This document shows, in pieces, positions 5,606-5,658 of a DNA stretch of 5,658 nucleotides (positions are counted from its first letter, which is position 1; every line of letters starts with the position of its first letter). The translations under genes were made by a program, and so were the position numbers. The stretch is from Chitinophagaceae bacterium (GTDB lineage: Bacteria > Bacteroidota > Bacteroidia > Chitinophagales > Chitinophagaceae), in the NCBI GenBank assembly GCA_023229465.1, contig JALNZE010000045.1, positions 1-5,658 of the forward strand, read 5' to 3'. Under the pieces are notes generated by a model that did not search any database, was not told the DNA's origin, and was given only the letters and a program-made list of their open reading frames with translations.

Positions 5606-5658
5606 CCGTTTGTTTTTAATACTTCTTTTTTTACTGTTTTCGTTTTTCAACAGGTTCA
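5549..5658 (-). CDS. ISAs1-family transposase, C-terminal 35 residues (partial)
   Basis: A minus-strand frame enters from the right edge and stops at TAG (complement of 5549-5551). Its peptide begins NLLKNENSKKRSIKNKRLL and ends CGWDEDFLANLLLCQI. The pattern NLL....SK.SIK.KR...GWD..FL..LL is the characteristic tail of ISAs1-family and H-repeat transposases. The basic SIKNKR stretch and the GWDEDFL block are the clearest matches. The catalytic core lies beyond the window. It is too short to appear as a long ORF but the family match is convincing, and it pairs with the N-terminal fragment at 1-51. Confidence 0.87.
   Translation of the reverse strand, partial: NLLKNENSKKRSIKNKRLLCGWDEDFLANLLLCQI

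Larger units (their letters stand above)
5534..5658 (-). mobile_element. ISAs1-family insertion sequence, 3' end (partial)
   Basis: From 5534 or 5535 the sequence is the transposase-stop end of an insertion sequence, with its body continuing beyond the right edge. It carries the same 23-bp terminal repeat as the left edge, inverted, and a minus-strand frame matching the C-terminus of ISAs1-family transposases. Both edge copies are transcribed on the minus strand, so they are direct repeats of one another. The 8-10 bases outside the two IS tips (127-136 and 5525-5534) do not match. The two ends therefore do not come from a single insertion closed into a circle. Confidence 0.87.

Noticed and set aside
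5610..5658. Plus-strand frame from a TTG giving a hydrophobic, signal-peptide-like stretch at the right edge
   Set aside because: The opposite strand encodes a convincing transposase C-terminus; the hydrophobic run is the antisense of its Lys- and Asn-rich codons.
1..5658. The two IS ends as the two halves of one insertion on a circular element
   Set aside because: The 8-10 bases flanking the two tips (127-136 versus 5525-5534) show no target-site duplication, as one insertion would give. Separate insertions are simpler.
1..5658. CRISPR array, tRNA/rRNA, defence or toxin-antitoxin system
   Set aside because: No regularly spaced repeats, no tRNA-like folds and no relevant protein motifs were seen; all gene space is explained by metabolic or housekeeping families and IS ends.

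Overview
The window looks like a chromosomal fragment from a member of the Bacteroidota, most likely a Chitinophagaceae-type organism. Two things point there: promoter-like elements of the Bacteroidota form TAnnTTTG, close to start codons, and the absence of clear Shine-Dalgarno sequences. The assignment to family is inference from codon and promoter style; no phylogenetic marker is present.

Layout, left to right. Positions 1-126 are the 5' end of an insertion sequence of the ISAs1 family: a terminal inverted repeat at 104-126 and the first 17 codons of its transposase on the minus strand. A short plus-strand pair follows: an inositol-monophosphatase family phosphatase (168-944) and thiamine-monophosphate kinase ThiL (974-2005). 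Convergent to them is a tightly packed four-gene minus-strand cluster, in transcription order recX (5414-4914), an LpxR-like lipid A deacylase (4912-3962), a YafV/Nit2-type omega-amidase (3935-3132) and nagA (3139-2039). The spacings are 1 nt, 26 nt and an 8-nt overlap, so it reads as one operon. Right of recX is a strong divergent Bacteroidota-type promoter (5428-5457). It leads to an ORF that begins at 5513 and runs into a second insertion-sequence end at 5534. From 5534 to the window end is the 3' end of an ISAs1-family element, with the last 35 codons of a transposase and the same 23-bp terminal repeat in inverted orientation.

How the genes relate. ThiL makes thiamine pyrophosphate; the IMPase-family enzyme dephosphorylates a sugar or inositol phosphate. 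In the minus-strand operon, NagA handles amino sugars from cell-wall or chitin turnover, the LpxR homologue trims lipid A in the outer membrane, the amidase repairs or recycles 2-oxoglutaramate-type compounds, and RecX restrains RecA. Apart from a loose cell-envelope link between the LpxR homologue and NagA, no common pathway is evident; the cluster looks like a housekeeping operon of mixed content.

The most notable structure is the pair of same-orientation IS ends that bracket the whole window. Neither end had been evident as a long ORF. The almost equal length of IS sequence on the two sides (about 125 bases each) suggests that the window is a complete short-read contig cut inside a multicopy IS. 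I see no sign of a new defence, CRISPR or RNA-based system here.
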